Shown: positions 17,495 to 28,600 of the stretch, piece after piece | How the letters are laid out: every line of letters begins with the position of its first letter | Position numbering within the stretch: the stretch's first letter is position 1 | DNA from: Rhodoligotrophos defluvii | GTDB taxonomy: Bacteria > Pseudomonadota > Alphaproteobacteria > Rhizobiales > Im1 | Length of the DNA: 64,000 nucleotides | Direction of reading: 5' to 3' | Assembly (NCBI RefSeq): GCF_005281615.1 | Contig: NZ_SZZM01000004.1 | Location: 310,001-374,000, forward strand | Notes under the pieces: model-generated | Databases searched by the model: none | What the model was told of the DNA's origin: nothing | What the model saw: the letters and a program-made list of their open reading frames with translations, nothing else | Translations under genes and position numbers: made by a program

Positions 17495-18673
17495 TCAGTA
17501 GACGTGCTCCTCGATCCGCCGGTTCTCGGCAATCCGTTCGAACGCGAACGGGGTGAGATCGATCGAGCGACAATCGCCGTAGGTAATCAGCTCGCTGACG
17601 CCTGCTCCGGCTGCAGGCGAGTGCATCATGCCGTGGCCGCTGAATCCGGTGGCGAGGATGAGGTTCGTCACCTCGGGGTGGCGCCCGATGACGGCACTGT
17701 GGTCGAAAGTGTTGTACTCGTACAGGCCCGCCCACGCCCGCAACAGTCTAAGCTGCTCGAAACCGGGCACGCGGTGGGCGAGCGCCGGCCAGATGAGTTC
17801 GTCGAATAGATCGTAGTCCACATCGAGCCCGAAATCGTCCGGCGCGTTGTCGCGCGGAGGCGTGATCCCGCAGATATAGAGATGGCCCTCGGGCCGGACG
17901 ACGGTGCCGCTCGTGTCGAAGATGAACGGACAGCTCGCAATCTCGGCCGGGGTCTCGAACACGAAGATGCAGCGCTTTCTGGGCACCACGGGCAGGTCGA
18001 TGCCTGCCATCCGCGCGATGCCGCCGCTCCAGGCGCCGGCTGCATTCACGACGATCCCGGTCGCGAGCCGGCCTCCACTGGCCAGTTGAACCGCGCCGAT
18101 ATGGCCCGGAGCCGCCATGTCCAGCCCGACAACCGTATCCGCGATGTATTCCACGCCTTGCGCCCGCGCCTTCCGCCTGAACGCCTGCAGCAGGGCAGGG
18201 CCGTCGAACCAGCCTTCCTTTTCCGGACCATATGAGCCTATGCCGAGATCCTCCGTATTCAGCCAGGGGTAGCGCTGGCCGAGTTCTGCCGGGCTGAGCA
18301 GTTCGGCATCGAAGCCGCACGCTTTCTGCACCGCGTTCCGGCTCTCGAAGATGGCGACATCTTCTTTTCCGCCCAGGATCAGGTATCCGGGCTCTCTCAG
18401 GCCGATATCCGCCTCATAGCCGTCCACGCTGAGGCGCTCCTTGACCTGGCGCAGAAACGCGATGCTGTAGGCGGACATCTCGATATTGGGTCTTGTTCCG
18501 AACTGCTGCCGGATCGCGCTTGTGGACAGCGACGACGACGAGGCCGTGTAATAGGGATCGCGCTCCACCACAGCCACCTTGCCGCCGAAATCCGCATTGG
18601 CGGACAGGAAATACGCGACCGCGCTGCCAATGACCCCCCCACCGACAATCACGACGTCATAGGCTGGCTGCAT
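17495..18673 (-). CDS. FAD-dependent oxidoreductase, DadA/sarcosine oxidase beta-like
   Basis: 392 residues from the ATG at 18673 (MQPAYDVVIVGGG); an earlier ATG would add 25 residues of no family resemblance. FAD motif VVIVGGGVIGSAVAYFL at about residues 7-23, then TSASSSSL-like flavin loop (YTASSSSLSTSAIRQQF), and the DAO-family C-terminus NLILATGFSGHGMMHSPAAG. The overall pattern is that of sarcosine/dimethylglycine oxidase beta subunits and FOXRED1-like proteins. It would oxidise an N-methyl or secondary amino acid. It stands alone between minC and the phosphopantetheinyl transferase gene. Confidence 0.87.
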   Translation of the reverse strand: MQPAYDVVIVGGGVIGSAVAYFLSANADFGGKVAVVERDPYYTASSSSLSTSAIRQQFGTRPNIEMSAYSIAFLRQVKERLSVDGYEADIGLREPGYLILGGKEDVAIFESRNAVQKACGFDAELLSPAELGQRYPWLNTEDLGIGSYGPEKEGWFDGPALLQAFRRKARAQGVEYIADTVVGLDMAAPGHIGAVQLASGGRLATGIVVNAAGAWSGGIARMAGIDLPVVPRKRCIFVFETPAEIASCPFIFDTSGTVVRPEGHLYICGITPPRDNAPDDFGLDVDYDLFDELIWPALAHRVPGFEQLRLLRAWAGLYEYNTFDHSAVIGRHPEVTNLILATGFSGHGMMHSPAAGAGVSELITYGDCRSIDLTPFAFERIAENRRIEEHVY

Positions 18674-18790
18674 GGTGAATTCCACGTCACAGGACTGAAG
18701 GCCAAGCATCCGATCCATTGCCTGGCGAGGATGCATCGCCTCAGACATACGGAGTGCGGAATGAAGTGTCCAGCCGGTACTCTGGGCGGG

Positions 18791-19492
18791 TCAGAGAAGG
18801 GGAACGAACCAGCCGGGCCGGTGCAGCGACACGCGAATGTCCGGGTTCTCGCACACCAGCGCGGCAATGTGATCCAACGAAGGTTGGTATTCGTGCCATG
18901 CGAGCCGCGCGCAGCCCTGGGGGCCGGAGACCTGCAGCGTGCGGTCCGCACAGGGGCTGCAATCGATCTGATCCAGGGCGTCCACGAGGCCGGTGCCGAG
19001 CATTTTCAGGAAGGCCTCCTTCCGGGTCCAGGCACGGAAGAATGCCAGCAGCCTCTCGTTTCCCGCCGACGCGTCGATGAGTGCCCGCTCCCTGGTGCTG
19101 AAACAGCGCCCGATCATGCTGTCGAGATCAGCAACGTCCCGCACCCGCTCGACATCGATGCCGACCGACCCCGCTCGGGAAAGGGCGAGAACGACATGGC
19201 CGCCCGAATGCGACACGCTGAAGCTCAGCTGGGGCATGTCCGGCAATACCGGCTTTCCCCCATCGGTCGTGTGCAGATGAATGTCTCCCGGAGCCCGATC
19301 GAGATATCGCCCGAGAAGCTGTCTCAGCATGGCGCGGCCGATGACGAACCGCGCCCGATCCTCGGCCCGGCGAAAGCGCTCGGCTCTCGCCTGCTCGTCA
19401 TCGGTCAGCAAGCCGAGCAGCGGCTCAACACCAATGCAAGTGGTCTCGAACTGCCAGAGATGCGCGTCGCGCCCGTCCAGCCTCGAGGTCAT
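18791..19492 (-). CDS. 4'-phosphopantetheinyl transferase, Sfp type
   Basis: 233 residues from an ATG overlapping the upstream ABC ATPase stop (ATGA). Motifs in order: SVSHSGG (about 92-98), the magnesium site GIDVE (111-115) and WTRKEAFLK (155-163), with a C-terminal lobe to residue 233, so it is the two-lobe Sfp/Gsp class used for polyketide and peptide synthases rather than AcpS. It moves the 4'-phosphopantetheine arm of CoA onto the serine of carrier proteins. Being the last gene of the operon with the giant synthase, its natural target is almost certainly the ACP at residue S2120 of that synthase. Confidence 0.93.
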   Translation of the reverse strand: MTSRLDGRDAHLWQFETTCIGVEPLLGLLTDDEQARAERFRRAEDRARFVIGRAMLRQLLGRYLDRAPGDIHLHTTDGGKPVLPDMPQLSFSVSHSGGHVVLALSRAGSVGIDVERVRDVADLDSMIGRCFSTRERALIDASAGNERLLAFFRAWTRKEAFLKMLGTGLVDALDQIDCSPCADRTLQVSGPQGCARLAWHEYQPSLDHIAALVCENPDIRVSLHRPGWFVPLL

Positions 19493-20259
19493 CGGAGGCT
19501 TCTCAATGGCGGTTGCGGCGGCAGAGGGATGTCGCGCGCATACCCACCGCGGGGATAGATCCAGGCATCGATCCGTCCGTCGCTCATCTCGACCACCCGA
19601 TCGAACAGGTCGATCCAGCGCGGGTCGTGGGTGATGACGCAGACCGCCACGCCGCGGTGGTCGGCAAGCTCCCGGAACTGTCGCATGACGTGACGGCCGA
19701 GATGGCCGTCCAGCGCGGCGGTCGGCTCGTCCGCAAGAAGCAGGACGGGGTCGTTGGCAAGCGCGCGGGCGATGGAGACCCGCTGCTGCTCGCCGCCGGA
19801 GAGCTGCGAGGGGTAGTTGTCGCATCGGTGGCCAATCCCGAGCTGATCGAGCAGCTCCACGGCCTCGCGCCGGGAGTTGCGCGAGCGCGCGCTGATCTCT
19901 AGGGCCACCTGCACGTTTTCCGCCGCCGTCAGAAAGGGAATGAGATTGGCCTTCTGGAAGACATAGCCGAAATGCGAGCGGCGAAACTCCCGCAACGTGT
20001 TGGGCTTTGTCCCGGGATCAGCGATCACCTGGCCGGCGAACAGAACCTCGCCGCGCGTGGGCGGCTCCAGAAGCCCCGCGATCATCAGGAACGTCGTCTT
20101 GCCCGAGCCGCTCGGCCCCATGATGCCCGTAAGCTCGCCCGCGCGCAGATCGAGGCTGAGGTCCGCCAATGCAATGACTTCCTGGTCCCCGCTCTTGTAA
20201 ATCTTCTGCGCGCCGCGAACCTCGATCACCGTCTCGCCGGGCTGAAAGCTCGTCGTCAT
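19489..20259 (-). CDS. ABC exporter ATPase, DevA/LolD-like
   Basis: 256 residues from the ATG at 20259, which overlaps the permease stop by 4 nt. Walker [10 protein letters not shown] at about 48-56, Q-loop in [12 protein letters not shown], signature LSGGEQQR, Walker [15 protein letters not shown]-loop CVITHD. Sequence type is that of MacB/LolD/DevA ATPases, which power mechanotransmission permeases of FtsX type. It energises the DevC-like permease encoded upstream. Likely role: moving the lipid-like product of the adjacent polyketide synthase through the envelope. Confidence 0.92.
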   Translation of the reverse strand: MTTSFQPGETVIEVRGAQKIYKSGDQEVIALADLSLDLRAGELTGIMGPSGSGKTTFLMIAGLLEPPTRGEVLFAGQVIADPGTKPNTLREFRRSHFGYVFQKANLIPFLTAAENVQVALEISARSRNSRREAVELLDQLGIGHRCDNYPSQLSGGEQQRVSIARALANDPVLLLADEPTAALDGHLGRHVMRQFRELADHRGVAVCVITHDPRWIDLFDRVVEMSDGRIDAWIYPRGGYARDIPLPPQPPLRSLR

Positions 20260-21401
20260 GACAGCACCTCCTGCGCCCTCACCACGAGCGCGCGGCGGAT
20301 GGCGAACCAGCTGGCAACCAGTGTGATGGCCAGGAGCACGGCGCCGATGCCGGCAAGGTCGGGCACCTCGAGGAGCACGGTTCTCGGAAAGTGCGGATAT
20401 ACGGTGACCGACAGCGCGATGGCCAGAGCAAAGCCGGCGCCGGCGATGATCATCGCCTGCTGAACGATCATTCCAACGATCGTTCGGTCTCTGGCGCCGA
20501 TCAGTTTCAGCAGCGCGATATGCGGAATTTTTTCCAGCGTCATGGTGTAGATGGTGAGGGCCACCACGCTGCCGGACACGAGCAGCGTCATCGCCGTGAA
20601 GGCCAGGATTTGGACCCGCAGCCGCCACAGCCGCCCGTCCAGCAGCAGCGACTGCTGGTCCGCCCGGGTGAGCACCGAGACGTCACCCCACCGCTCGATC
20701 CGCTCCTTTATGGATTCCGGGTCGATGCCGGGGCGAGCCTCCACGATGACCGCACCGATGCTGCCGGCCTGGCTGTAGCCGGTGCGGTTCAAGGCGGATG
20801 CGACGCGGTTCAGCAAAATCGCCTCGCTCGGCAGCACCCGGTTGATGGCTTGCGCATCCGGTATGGTGACGAAAAACATGCCGTCGCCCGCCATGTCCAC
20901 CTGGCCGACCGAAATGCCGACCACGGTGTAGTCGTCGCGGCCAAGGCGAATCACATCGCCCATCTGCAGGCCGGTGGACTGGTCGGCGATGGCCTCGTAG
21001 CGGCTGGAGTAGAAATACCGGCCGGCGATCAGCGGAATCCAGCTACCGGTGTCCTTGGGGAAATCGATGCCGGTGACGGCAAGCCGCAGGGGCTTCCCGT
21101 TGAACGAATATTGCTGATTGTACTGGATGAACCGGCGCACGGACTTGACCCCCGGAACCCCTTCCACGCGGCGATCCAGCGTTGCCGAGACGGCCGATGT
21201 CTCCGCGAAAGGACCGCCGCGGCCGCCTTCCACCACCCACAGGTCGGCGCCGATATCGTTGATGATCAGGAGCGCCTCATAGACGATGCCGCGATAGAGG
21301 CCGATCATGCCCATGGTGGCGCCGAGCAGCATGCCGACGCCGAGCGCCGTCAGGATGAAGCGCACAGGGCTGAACCGCAGGTCTTTCGCCGCAAGGTTCA
21401 C
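20256..21401 (-). CDS. ABC exporter permease, DevC/FtsX-like
   Basis: 381 residues from a GTG overlapping the HlyD gene stop (GTGA). One N-terminal membrane segment (ILTALGVGMLLGATMGMIGL), a large periplasmic domain of about 230 residues, then three C-terminal segments (around ILAFTAMTLLVSGSVVALTIY, IVQQAMIIAGAGFALAIAL and IGAVLLAITLVASWF): the topology of MacB/DevC mechanotransmission permeases. The closest functional model is DevC of cyanobacterial DevBCA, which exports heterocyst glycolipids. Coupled translation with the HlyD and ATPase genes supports one complex. Confidence 0.9.
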   Translation of the reverse strand: MNLAAKDLRFSPVRFILTALGVGMLLGATMGMIGLYRGIVYEALLIINDIGADLWVVEGGRGGPFAETSAVSATLDRRVEGVPGVKSVRRFIQYNQQYSFNGKPLRLAVTGIDFPKDTGSWIPLIAGRYFYSSRYEAIADQSTGLQMGDVIRLGRDDYTVVGISVGQVDMAGDGMFFVTIPDAQAINRVLPSEAILLNRVASALNRTGYSQAGSIGAVIVEARPGIDPESIKERIERWGDVSVLTRADQQSLLLDGRLWRLRVQILAFTAMTLLVSGSVVALTIYTMTLEKIPHIALLKLIGARDRTIVGMIVQQAMIIAGAGFALAIALSVTVYPHFPRTVLLEVPDLAGIGAVLLAITLVASWFAIRRALVVRAQEVLS

Positions 21402-22633
21402 TGCGTCTTCCTGCTCGGTGAAACAGGCTCGTAAGGATACCGGCCTTCGGGATCGAGCACGGCATCGCCTTCACTGAGGCCGTGGGTGATCTGCACGTCC
21501 GTTCCGCTGAGATAGCCGAGCGTGACCGGCGTCCAGACGGCGCGCCCGTCTCGGTCGACCCACACCCCGGCGCGGTTGTCCCGCCGCGTGATGTAATTTT
21601 GCGGGACGGCGATGGCTGTCGTGGTCGATGCGCCGAGGACGGTGACATGGGTGCGCTGGCCCATGGCCCAATTCCGGGGCAGTTCCTTCAGGGTTATATC
21701 GACGGTGAACTCCCGGGTCTCTTGGTCGACTTGGCGGCTGAGGCGCAACACCTTGCCCTCGAAAGTGCGGCCTGGCTCCGACGCGAAGGTCACCCGGGCA
21801 TCCTGACCAGGCTTTATGCCGCCCATGGCGGATTCGTCGAAGCGCGCGGAAACGATGATCGTGGCCGGGTCGACGATCTGCATCAGCGCGGCGCCGGGCA
21901 TCAGCAGGTCGCCCACATTGCGCTCCCGAAACACGACGACCCCGTTTAGGGGCGAGCGGATGGTGGCTTCCGCCAGCCGTGCCTCCAGCACCTTCACATT
22001 GGCGGCGGCCGCAGCGGCCTCCGCCTGCGCTCGCTGCACGCTGGTCCCGGCCCGGACCAGATCCGCCTCGGCCTCCTTGTAGGCCGCCTCGACCACGGAA
22101 AATTCCGCTTCCGACACCGTTTTGGATTTCAGCAGCGGCAGCCGCCGGTCGTAGTCGCGTTTCGCCTTGTCGAAGGAGATGCTCGCCCGGTCCCGCGTGC
22201 TCTCCGCCTCCGCCACCGCCCGCAGCGTCGATTCCGCCGTGGCCTTGGCCGCCGCCAGCTCGTTCTCGAGATCGGTGGATTCGAGCGTCGCCAGCACCTG
22301 GCCTGTGGTGACCCTGTCGTTGCGGTCGGCATTGATCGCCGTGAGAAAGCCTTGAATCCGGGCGGTGATCGTCACCCGGTTGATCGCATCGAGAAGCCCG
22401 GGGCCGGTCATCTCCAGGCCCATCATGCGCTGATGCACCACATGGGCATCAACCGAGGTTGGAACGAGGTACCAGCCGGCGAGCAGCCCTGTCCCGGAGC
22501 AGGCCACCAGCAGCATGGCTGCGACGCGGAAGAACCCCTTCGGCAGGCGTTCCCTGTATGAACGCGGCTCGATGCGCGCCCGCCCGCTGAGCCTGTCCTG
22601 CGCCGGGCGGAAGTGTTCTGGTGGTTTCAGCAC
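21398..22633 (-). CDS. Membrane fusion protein, HlyD family, DevB-like
   Basis: 411 residues from a GTG 3 nt after the synthase stop. A single N-terminal membrane anchor (AAMLLVACSGTGLLAGWYL, about residues 37-55), a biotinyl-lipoyl-like half (GFLTAINADRNDRVTTGQVLATLES), a long alpha-helical coiled-coil hairpin rich in Ala, Glu and Arg (about 115-225), the second lipoyl half (SPLNGVVVFRERNVGDLL), then beta-barrel. It would bridge the DevC-like permease to an outer membrane TolC-type channel, which is not encoded in the window. DevB of cyanobacteria is the functional model. Confidence 0.9.
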   Translation of the reverse strand: MLKPPEHFRPAQDRLSGRARIEPRSYRERLPKGFFRVAAMLLVACSGTGLLAGWYLVPTSVDAHVVHQRMMGLEMTGPGLLDAINRVTITARIQGFLTAINADRNDRVTTGQVLATLESTDLENELAAAKATAESTLRAVAEAESTRDRASISFDKAKRDYDRRLPLLKSKTVSEAEFSVVEAAYKEAEADLVRAGTSVQRAQAEAAAAAANVKVLEARLAEATIRSPLNGVVVFRERNVGDLLMPGAALMQIVDPATIIVSARFDESAMGGIKPGQDARVTFASEPGRTFEGKVLRLSRQVDQETREFTVDITLKELPRNWAMGQRTHVTVLGASTTTAIAVPQNYITRRDNRAGVWVDRDGRAVWTPVTLGYLSGTDVQITHGLSEGDAVLDPEGRYPYEPVSPSRKTQ

Positions 22634-22636
22634 CGC

Positions 22637-25600
22637 TCAGCTCGTCTCGCTCGTTGCGACGATCGGCCCAATCGCATCTCCTTCCAGGCCCATTCGATCG
22701 AGGATCTCGGCAAAGATCGCGGAGGCTTCGGCCTGCGTGAAGGATAGCCGGTCATAGCCGAAACGATAGCTCAGTCCATCCGCGCCTTGGAAGCTTCTGA
22801 TGTCCACCTCGTACATCGTGTGGGAGCGGATGTGCGCCGGTCCCACATTCGAGACCTTCACGATGCCGAAGTCGATCTCGCCCGTGCCGCCAAGCCGTTG
22901 CAGCGGCGAACTGGAGGCGCCCTTTGCCCACCGCTCCACCGTCTGCATGCCGGCATTGTACCGGGCCATATAGGAGCCGCCGGCGATGATCTCGTCGCCA
23001 AGCGTGCCACCCAGCATGCCCAGGAACGACATGTGCTCGAGCGAGCGATCGAGCTGTGTCCTCATCTCGGCGGCCAGCTGATCCGTCGAGGGTGTGGTGC
23101 GCACGGCGGCCCGCACCAGGGCAAGATCCGCCGCGAAGCCGACGAAGTTTGCCATCCGCCGGTCCGTGCGCATCGCAATGGGCACCGACATCATGATCTC
23201 GTCTACGCCACCCTTCCTGGCCAAGACCTGGGCGGCGGCCGCGATCAGCAAGCTGCTTTCGGTGATGCCAGCGGCACGCACGCGATCCTGCAGCCGCTGC
23301 TGGCCAAACGGCGTGGTCACGGCGACGAGCTCGCCGGCCTCGCCGCTGCGGATGTGATCCACATTGGCGGGGAGCCCTCGCGCCGTGCGGCCCAGATGGG
23401 GCAAAGGCGGCATCGGCGCCGCATAGAGCTGGCGCAGATAGGCTTCCGCGGCTCGCCGGCCTTCCGGCATGGAGGCCGGATCATAGAGCGGTATCGCTGC
23501 TTCCGTACCCAGCTCGACGGGCGGCAGGACCATGCCCACGAACGCCGCGATCATCTCCTCGACGATGAGGCCGAGCGACCAGCCGTCCACCACCGTATGA
23601 TGGGCCGCGATATGGATGATGTCGCTATCCCGCCGGCGCAAGACCATCAGCTGAAACAGCGGGTCTCGGAACGGATCGATGATCCTCTCGCCGAGGGCGT
23701 AAAGGCGCGCATCGAGTGCCGCCTCATCCGCATCGCTGAGATCCTCGACCACGATCGGAATGCGCGGTGCCGTATCGATTAACGCTCGGAAGCGGTCGCC
23801 ATCGACTTCGAAGCGGGTTCTCAGAGACTCATGGCGCCCGACGACCGTGTCGTAAGCACGGCCGAGGCGCGCTATGTCGATTCGCGGCCGCACGCGAATG
23901 GCTCGCCCGAGACACCAGAATGAAGCATATGACGTGCTGATGTCGGGCTTGAGCAGTGTGCGCAGCAGCCACGCCTGTTTCGAGGACACGCGGACCTCGC
24001 GCGCTCCGGCGCGCATCGCGGATCTCTCGCCGGCGGTCTTGGCTTGCACCGGCACAGGCTCCGACTGAAGGCGACTCGGCCGCTGCGGCACCGTCCAGTG
24101 GACGGGCTCGGCGGCAGGTCCGGCTTGCTCGGCGCCCCGCAATGCCGCCAGCTCATCGACCATCCGGCCAAGCAGCACCTCTGCGAAGGCCCGGTCCACC
24201 ACGTCGAGATCGACCGTGAGGGCGAGATGGTGGCCGCCCTCGACCGGCACCACGTCCAGCCGGATTTCATTGGACGGCTCGCTGAGCTGATCGAGAAGCG
24301 CGTCCACCCTATCGCTTCCCCGGTCATGGCGATGGAGCATGGCAAAGCCGATCTGCCGCAGATGGATGTTGCCCGCGCGCAGTTTGCTTTCCAGCGCCGC
24401 TTCTATGTCAGCGGTATCAAAGCGCCTGTGGCTCAGCCCCAGCTTCAACGCATGTGAGATCCTGCGCAGAACGTCGCCAGGCTGGTCCGGCAGGTTGTGC
24501 ACCACCACCGGAAAGCTGTCGGCCACGGGTCCGACGACACCGGGCGGCAGGCCGCGGCGCGCAGGGTCATGCCGTTCGACGAGCACGGATTCCGTGCCCG
24601 TGGCATGGGCAAGGCTGCGCACGAAAGCGGACAGGAATATTGCTTCCTCCTCGTGCCCGTTCACCGCCGCGCCTGCGGGATGCTTGACCAGAACGGTTGC
24701 CCGGCCGGCTGGACCTCGGTTCATGCCGAGGCCGGCTGGCGCTGCCGCCCGCCCACGATGGGGCATGGTCAAAAGCTGCGGCGCATCGTCGAGGATTGCC
24801 GACCAGAAGGAGAGGTGCCGTATTGTCTCGGGGCTGCCCTCGCCCGACCGGCTCATGGTCGCGTAATGGACGAAGCCGGGCCCCTCCGCTGCCGCATGAC
24901 CCTGCACCATGTCGGCAATCGCCTGCAGGGCCAGCATGGGGGAGATCGCATCCGCCACCGCTCGCTGCGCCTTGGCCACGAGTGTGTTTCGGCAATCCCC
25001 ATCGGTGCACAGACCGAAGCGCCACAGCGCCCCTTCCTGGCCCGGCGCTTCGAGACCCTCCGGGCTGGCCACAATCTCCAAGGCAGGCGGTGCAGCAAGC
25101 TCGATGCTGAGCCGGCCGTCCAGCTGCCGCTTGCCCACGAGCCGCAAGGCATCCTGCTGCCTGGCAAGCTCGGACAAAGCCGCCGCCACCGCGGCCGTTT
25201 CCACCGTCGCGTCCAGCGCAAGCTCCGACACGCGGATTTCCGCCGCCGCGAGGGGGGAGGTCATCGGCAGACCGGGCCTGTTGAGCTCCGCGAGCTGCCG
25301 CGCCAGGGGCTGGAAGGCCGCCTCATCGGCCACGATCTCCCCACCTTCCGCGCAAGCGCGCGCTTCCGCTGCGGCACGAGTGGCCAGCACCGCCTCGAAC
25401 GCATTCGCCACCACCACCGACAGCCCCGCGACCGTGGGCGTCTGCAGGAATTTGGCCACGGGAATGTTGATGTCGATCTGCGCCTCGATCCGGTTCTTGA
25501 GCTCGAACGACGAGAGACTGTCGAGGCCAAGCTCGCTGAGCTTCCGGTCGGCAGGAATCTCCGCCGGCTTGACCTTCAACACCTTGGCCACTTCCGTGCG

Positions 25601-28600
25601 GATGAGATCGGCCAGCATGCCCTCCCATCCGCTGCGGGGCGCGGTGACCAGTTCCGCCTGGAACCGCGAATTGCCCGCGGCACGGCGCGCAAACAGCAGC
25701 TTCAAGCGCGGGTTGGCGGGCGCGCCAGCCACCGTGCGTGCAACCTTCGCCCAGTCGACGGCTGCGTAGGCCACGTTCTCCCGAGCGTTCCGCAGCGCAT
25801 AGGCCAGGGATTGCGCCGCCTGGTCATGCGGCACCAGCCTGATGCCCGTGCTTTCAAGATAGTTGGTCAGCGCCTCAGAGCGCGAGACGAAGCCGCTGCC
25901 GCCGATGGCGCCCCAGGCGATGGACACGCCGGGCAAGCCGCGGCTGCGCTGGAAGGTGGCAATGGCATTGAGCACCGAATTGGCCGCGGTGTAATTGCCC
26001 TGACCGGACGAGCCGATCACCTGCGCGATGGAGGAGAAGCTCGCGAAGAAATCCAGCGAAAGACCTTCGGCCAGCACGGCGCGGTGGAGGTTCCAGGCAC
26101 CGGCCACTTTGGGGCGGATCACGCGCTCGATCTGGCCGCGGTCCAGCTGCGGCAGGAAGCCATCCTCGATCACCGCGGCGCCATGGATGATGCCGCGCAG
26201 CGGCCGGTTCCCGCGCGCATATTCGGCGACAACGGCATGCACCGCCGCGGGGTCGGCAACGTCGAGCGCCAGGGGCACCACCTCGGTGCCGCGCGCCCGG
26301 ATCGCCTCGATGACGGGCTGGGCCTCGGCATCGACCTCACCCTTGCGGCCGGCCAGCAGCAGGCGCCCGGCGCCTTGCCGGCTCATCCAATCGGCAACCG
26401 ATACGCCGAAGCCGCGCAGGCCGCCGGTGACGAGATAGCTGGCATGGGGCGACAGTCGGAAGGGCCTTGCGAGATCCAGGTCCACATCGATCCGCGGCTC
26501 GTCGAAGGTGATGACGACCTTGCCGATATGCTGCCCCTTGGCCAGCAGGCCCAGGGCCTCCGCGGCGCGGGAAGCCGGGAAGACCGTGGACGGAATAGGC
26601 CTGTAGGCGCCACTCATGATCTTGTCGGAGATCTCGTCGAGCAGCTTGCGCAGGAGGTCCGGCCGTTCGCCGCTCAGGGTCGAGAGGTCGATGACGGAAT
26701 AGGAGTTGTTGTAATAGAGTGACTTGAGCCCCACGGGCTTGTCCTGGGCGAGGTCGCGCTTGCCGATCTCGACGAAGCGGCCAAAGGGCGCCAGGCATTC
26801 CAGTCCCTTGTCGATGCCAGCGCCGGAGAGCGCGTTCAGCACCACGTCCACACCGCGGCCATGGGTGGCCTCCCGAACCTCGCCGGCGAATTCGAGGGCT
26901 CGGGAATTCATGACATGCGTGATGTTGAGATCGCGCAGATAGGCGCGCTTCTGGTCGCTTCCGGCGGTGGCCAGGATTTCCGCGCCGATGTTGCGGGCCA
27001 CCTGGATCGCCGCGAGCCCCACCCCGCCGGTGGCGAGGTGGATGAGCACGCGCTCGCCCTGCCGCAGCCGGCCGATCCAATCCAGCGCGTAATGGGCCGT
27101 CATGAATCCCACAGGCATCGTGGCAGCGGAAACGAGGTCCACGTCTTCCGGCACCGGCATGAGCGCTGCCGCGGGCACGATGGCGTAGCGCCGCATCAGG
27201 CCCTTGCCCATGCCCATCACCCGGGTGCCGACCGCAAGCCCTTCAACGCCTGCGCCCACCGCGTGCACCGTTCCGGCGAATTCGAGGCCGAGGTTGCGCC
27301 ACCAGGCGTCCTCGCCCTCGAGCTCATCGGGCAGGATGCTGGTCGCCGCCATCACGTCGCGGAAATTGAGCCCGACGGCGGCAACGGCCACCACCACTTC
27401 GCCCGGCTTCGGCTCGGGCGTCGCAGCCTCGCGCACGACGACATTATCGATCACCCCCGGCGCCGACATGGTGACCATGTAGTTCGACGGGTCTTGCCGT
27501 GTGTCTATGGTCCGCCTGGCCGGGGTCAGGGCTTGAGGTTCGCGCCGCTCAACCCGACCGACAAAGGCCTGTCCGCCGCGCAGCACGATCTCGATCTCCG
27601 GGCCGGACCCAAGGATGATGCCGGCGAGATCGGGGCTCGCCAGCGCTTGCGTATCCACATCGATCTGCCGAACGTCGAATTCCGGGCATTCATTGGCAAC
27701 CGTTCTGGTCAGGCCGACGAGAGCGCTGCTGACCACGCCGGCAATCGGCATAGGCCCGTCCACGGGGACGCGCTGGGCGTGCCTGGTGAGCACCACGACC
27801 CGGGGCCGGTGTGACGCCGAGCGCAGCCGGTCGAGTGCCTGGCCCAAGGTGACCAGCGCGGTGGTTACCGTCTCGACCGCGCCCACCACTCCCGATGTAT
27901 CGGTCGTTTCGCCGATGTCATCGGTGGGAACGGCTCCGGCGGCGAAAATGATGCCGGCCAGCGGCCGATCCTCTTCGCTCTTCTGCTCGATCAACGCGGC
28001 GACGCTGGCGAGGTCCATGGCCTGGAACCGGTCGATCCCGACCTTCTCGACAATGGCGCCGAGATCGGTAAGCCCGCCAACAAGGGGAACGAGATCGGAA
28101 TGCTCATCCGCAACCAGCAGCCAGCGCTTCGGCGCCCCCGGCTGCAGGGGGCTGGTCAACCGGCCCAGCCCGCCCTCGGCCGGCTCGAAGATCTCTTCGA
28201 GGAACCCGGCCTCGGAGCCAGCCGTGCCGCCCGCATGCTGTGAGCTGCCCAAGGCCTTGGTGGTGAAGCCCTCGATCGTCAGATAGGGCGTTCCGTCCAT
28301 CCCATAGACCCGGTAGTCACCGGCAAAATCCTTGCGAAATGCCGTGAAGGTGGTGACGATTTCCGACGGCAACCGGTCGGCCACCAGGATCTTGCGGGCG
28401 CCGATCGGCAGCTTCAGCTTGTAGCGATGCTCGTTGCCGGCGACGTCCTCCAGGGGCTTGCCCGGCTCCCAAATCCCGGCGTCCATGTCGTCGATGGCGA
28501 TGCCGGACTGCAGAACGCTGTCGAGCAGGCCGGGGAACGCGACGAACCCGGTGGCGGGCACGTTCTCGCCGACCGCCATTCGGCACATGGCCGTGTCTTC

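Noticed and set aside
24497-26722. 741-codon open frame on the plus strand opposite the synthase
   Set aside because: It mirrors the minus-strand synthase reading frame; composition is Arg/His/Gly-rich with no recognisable domain, a usual by-product of high GC third-codon bias.
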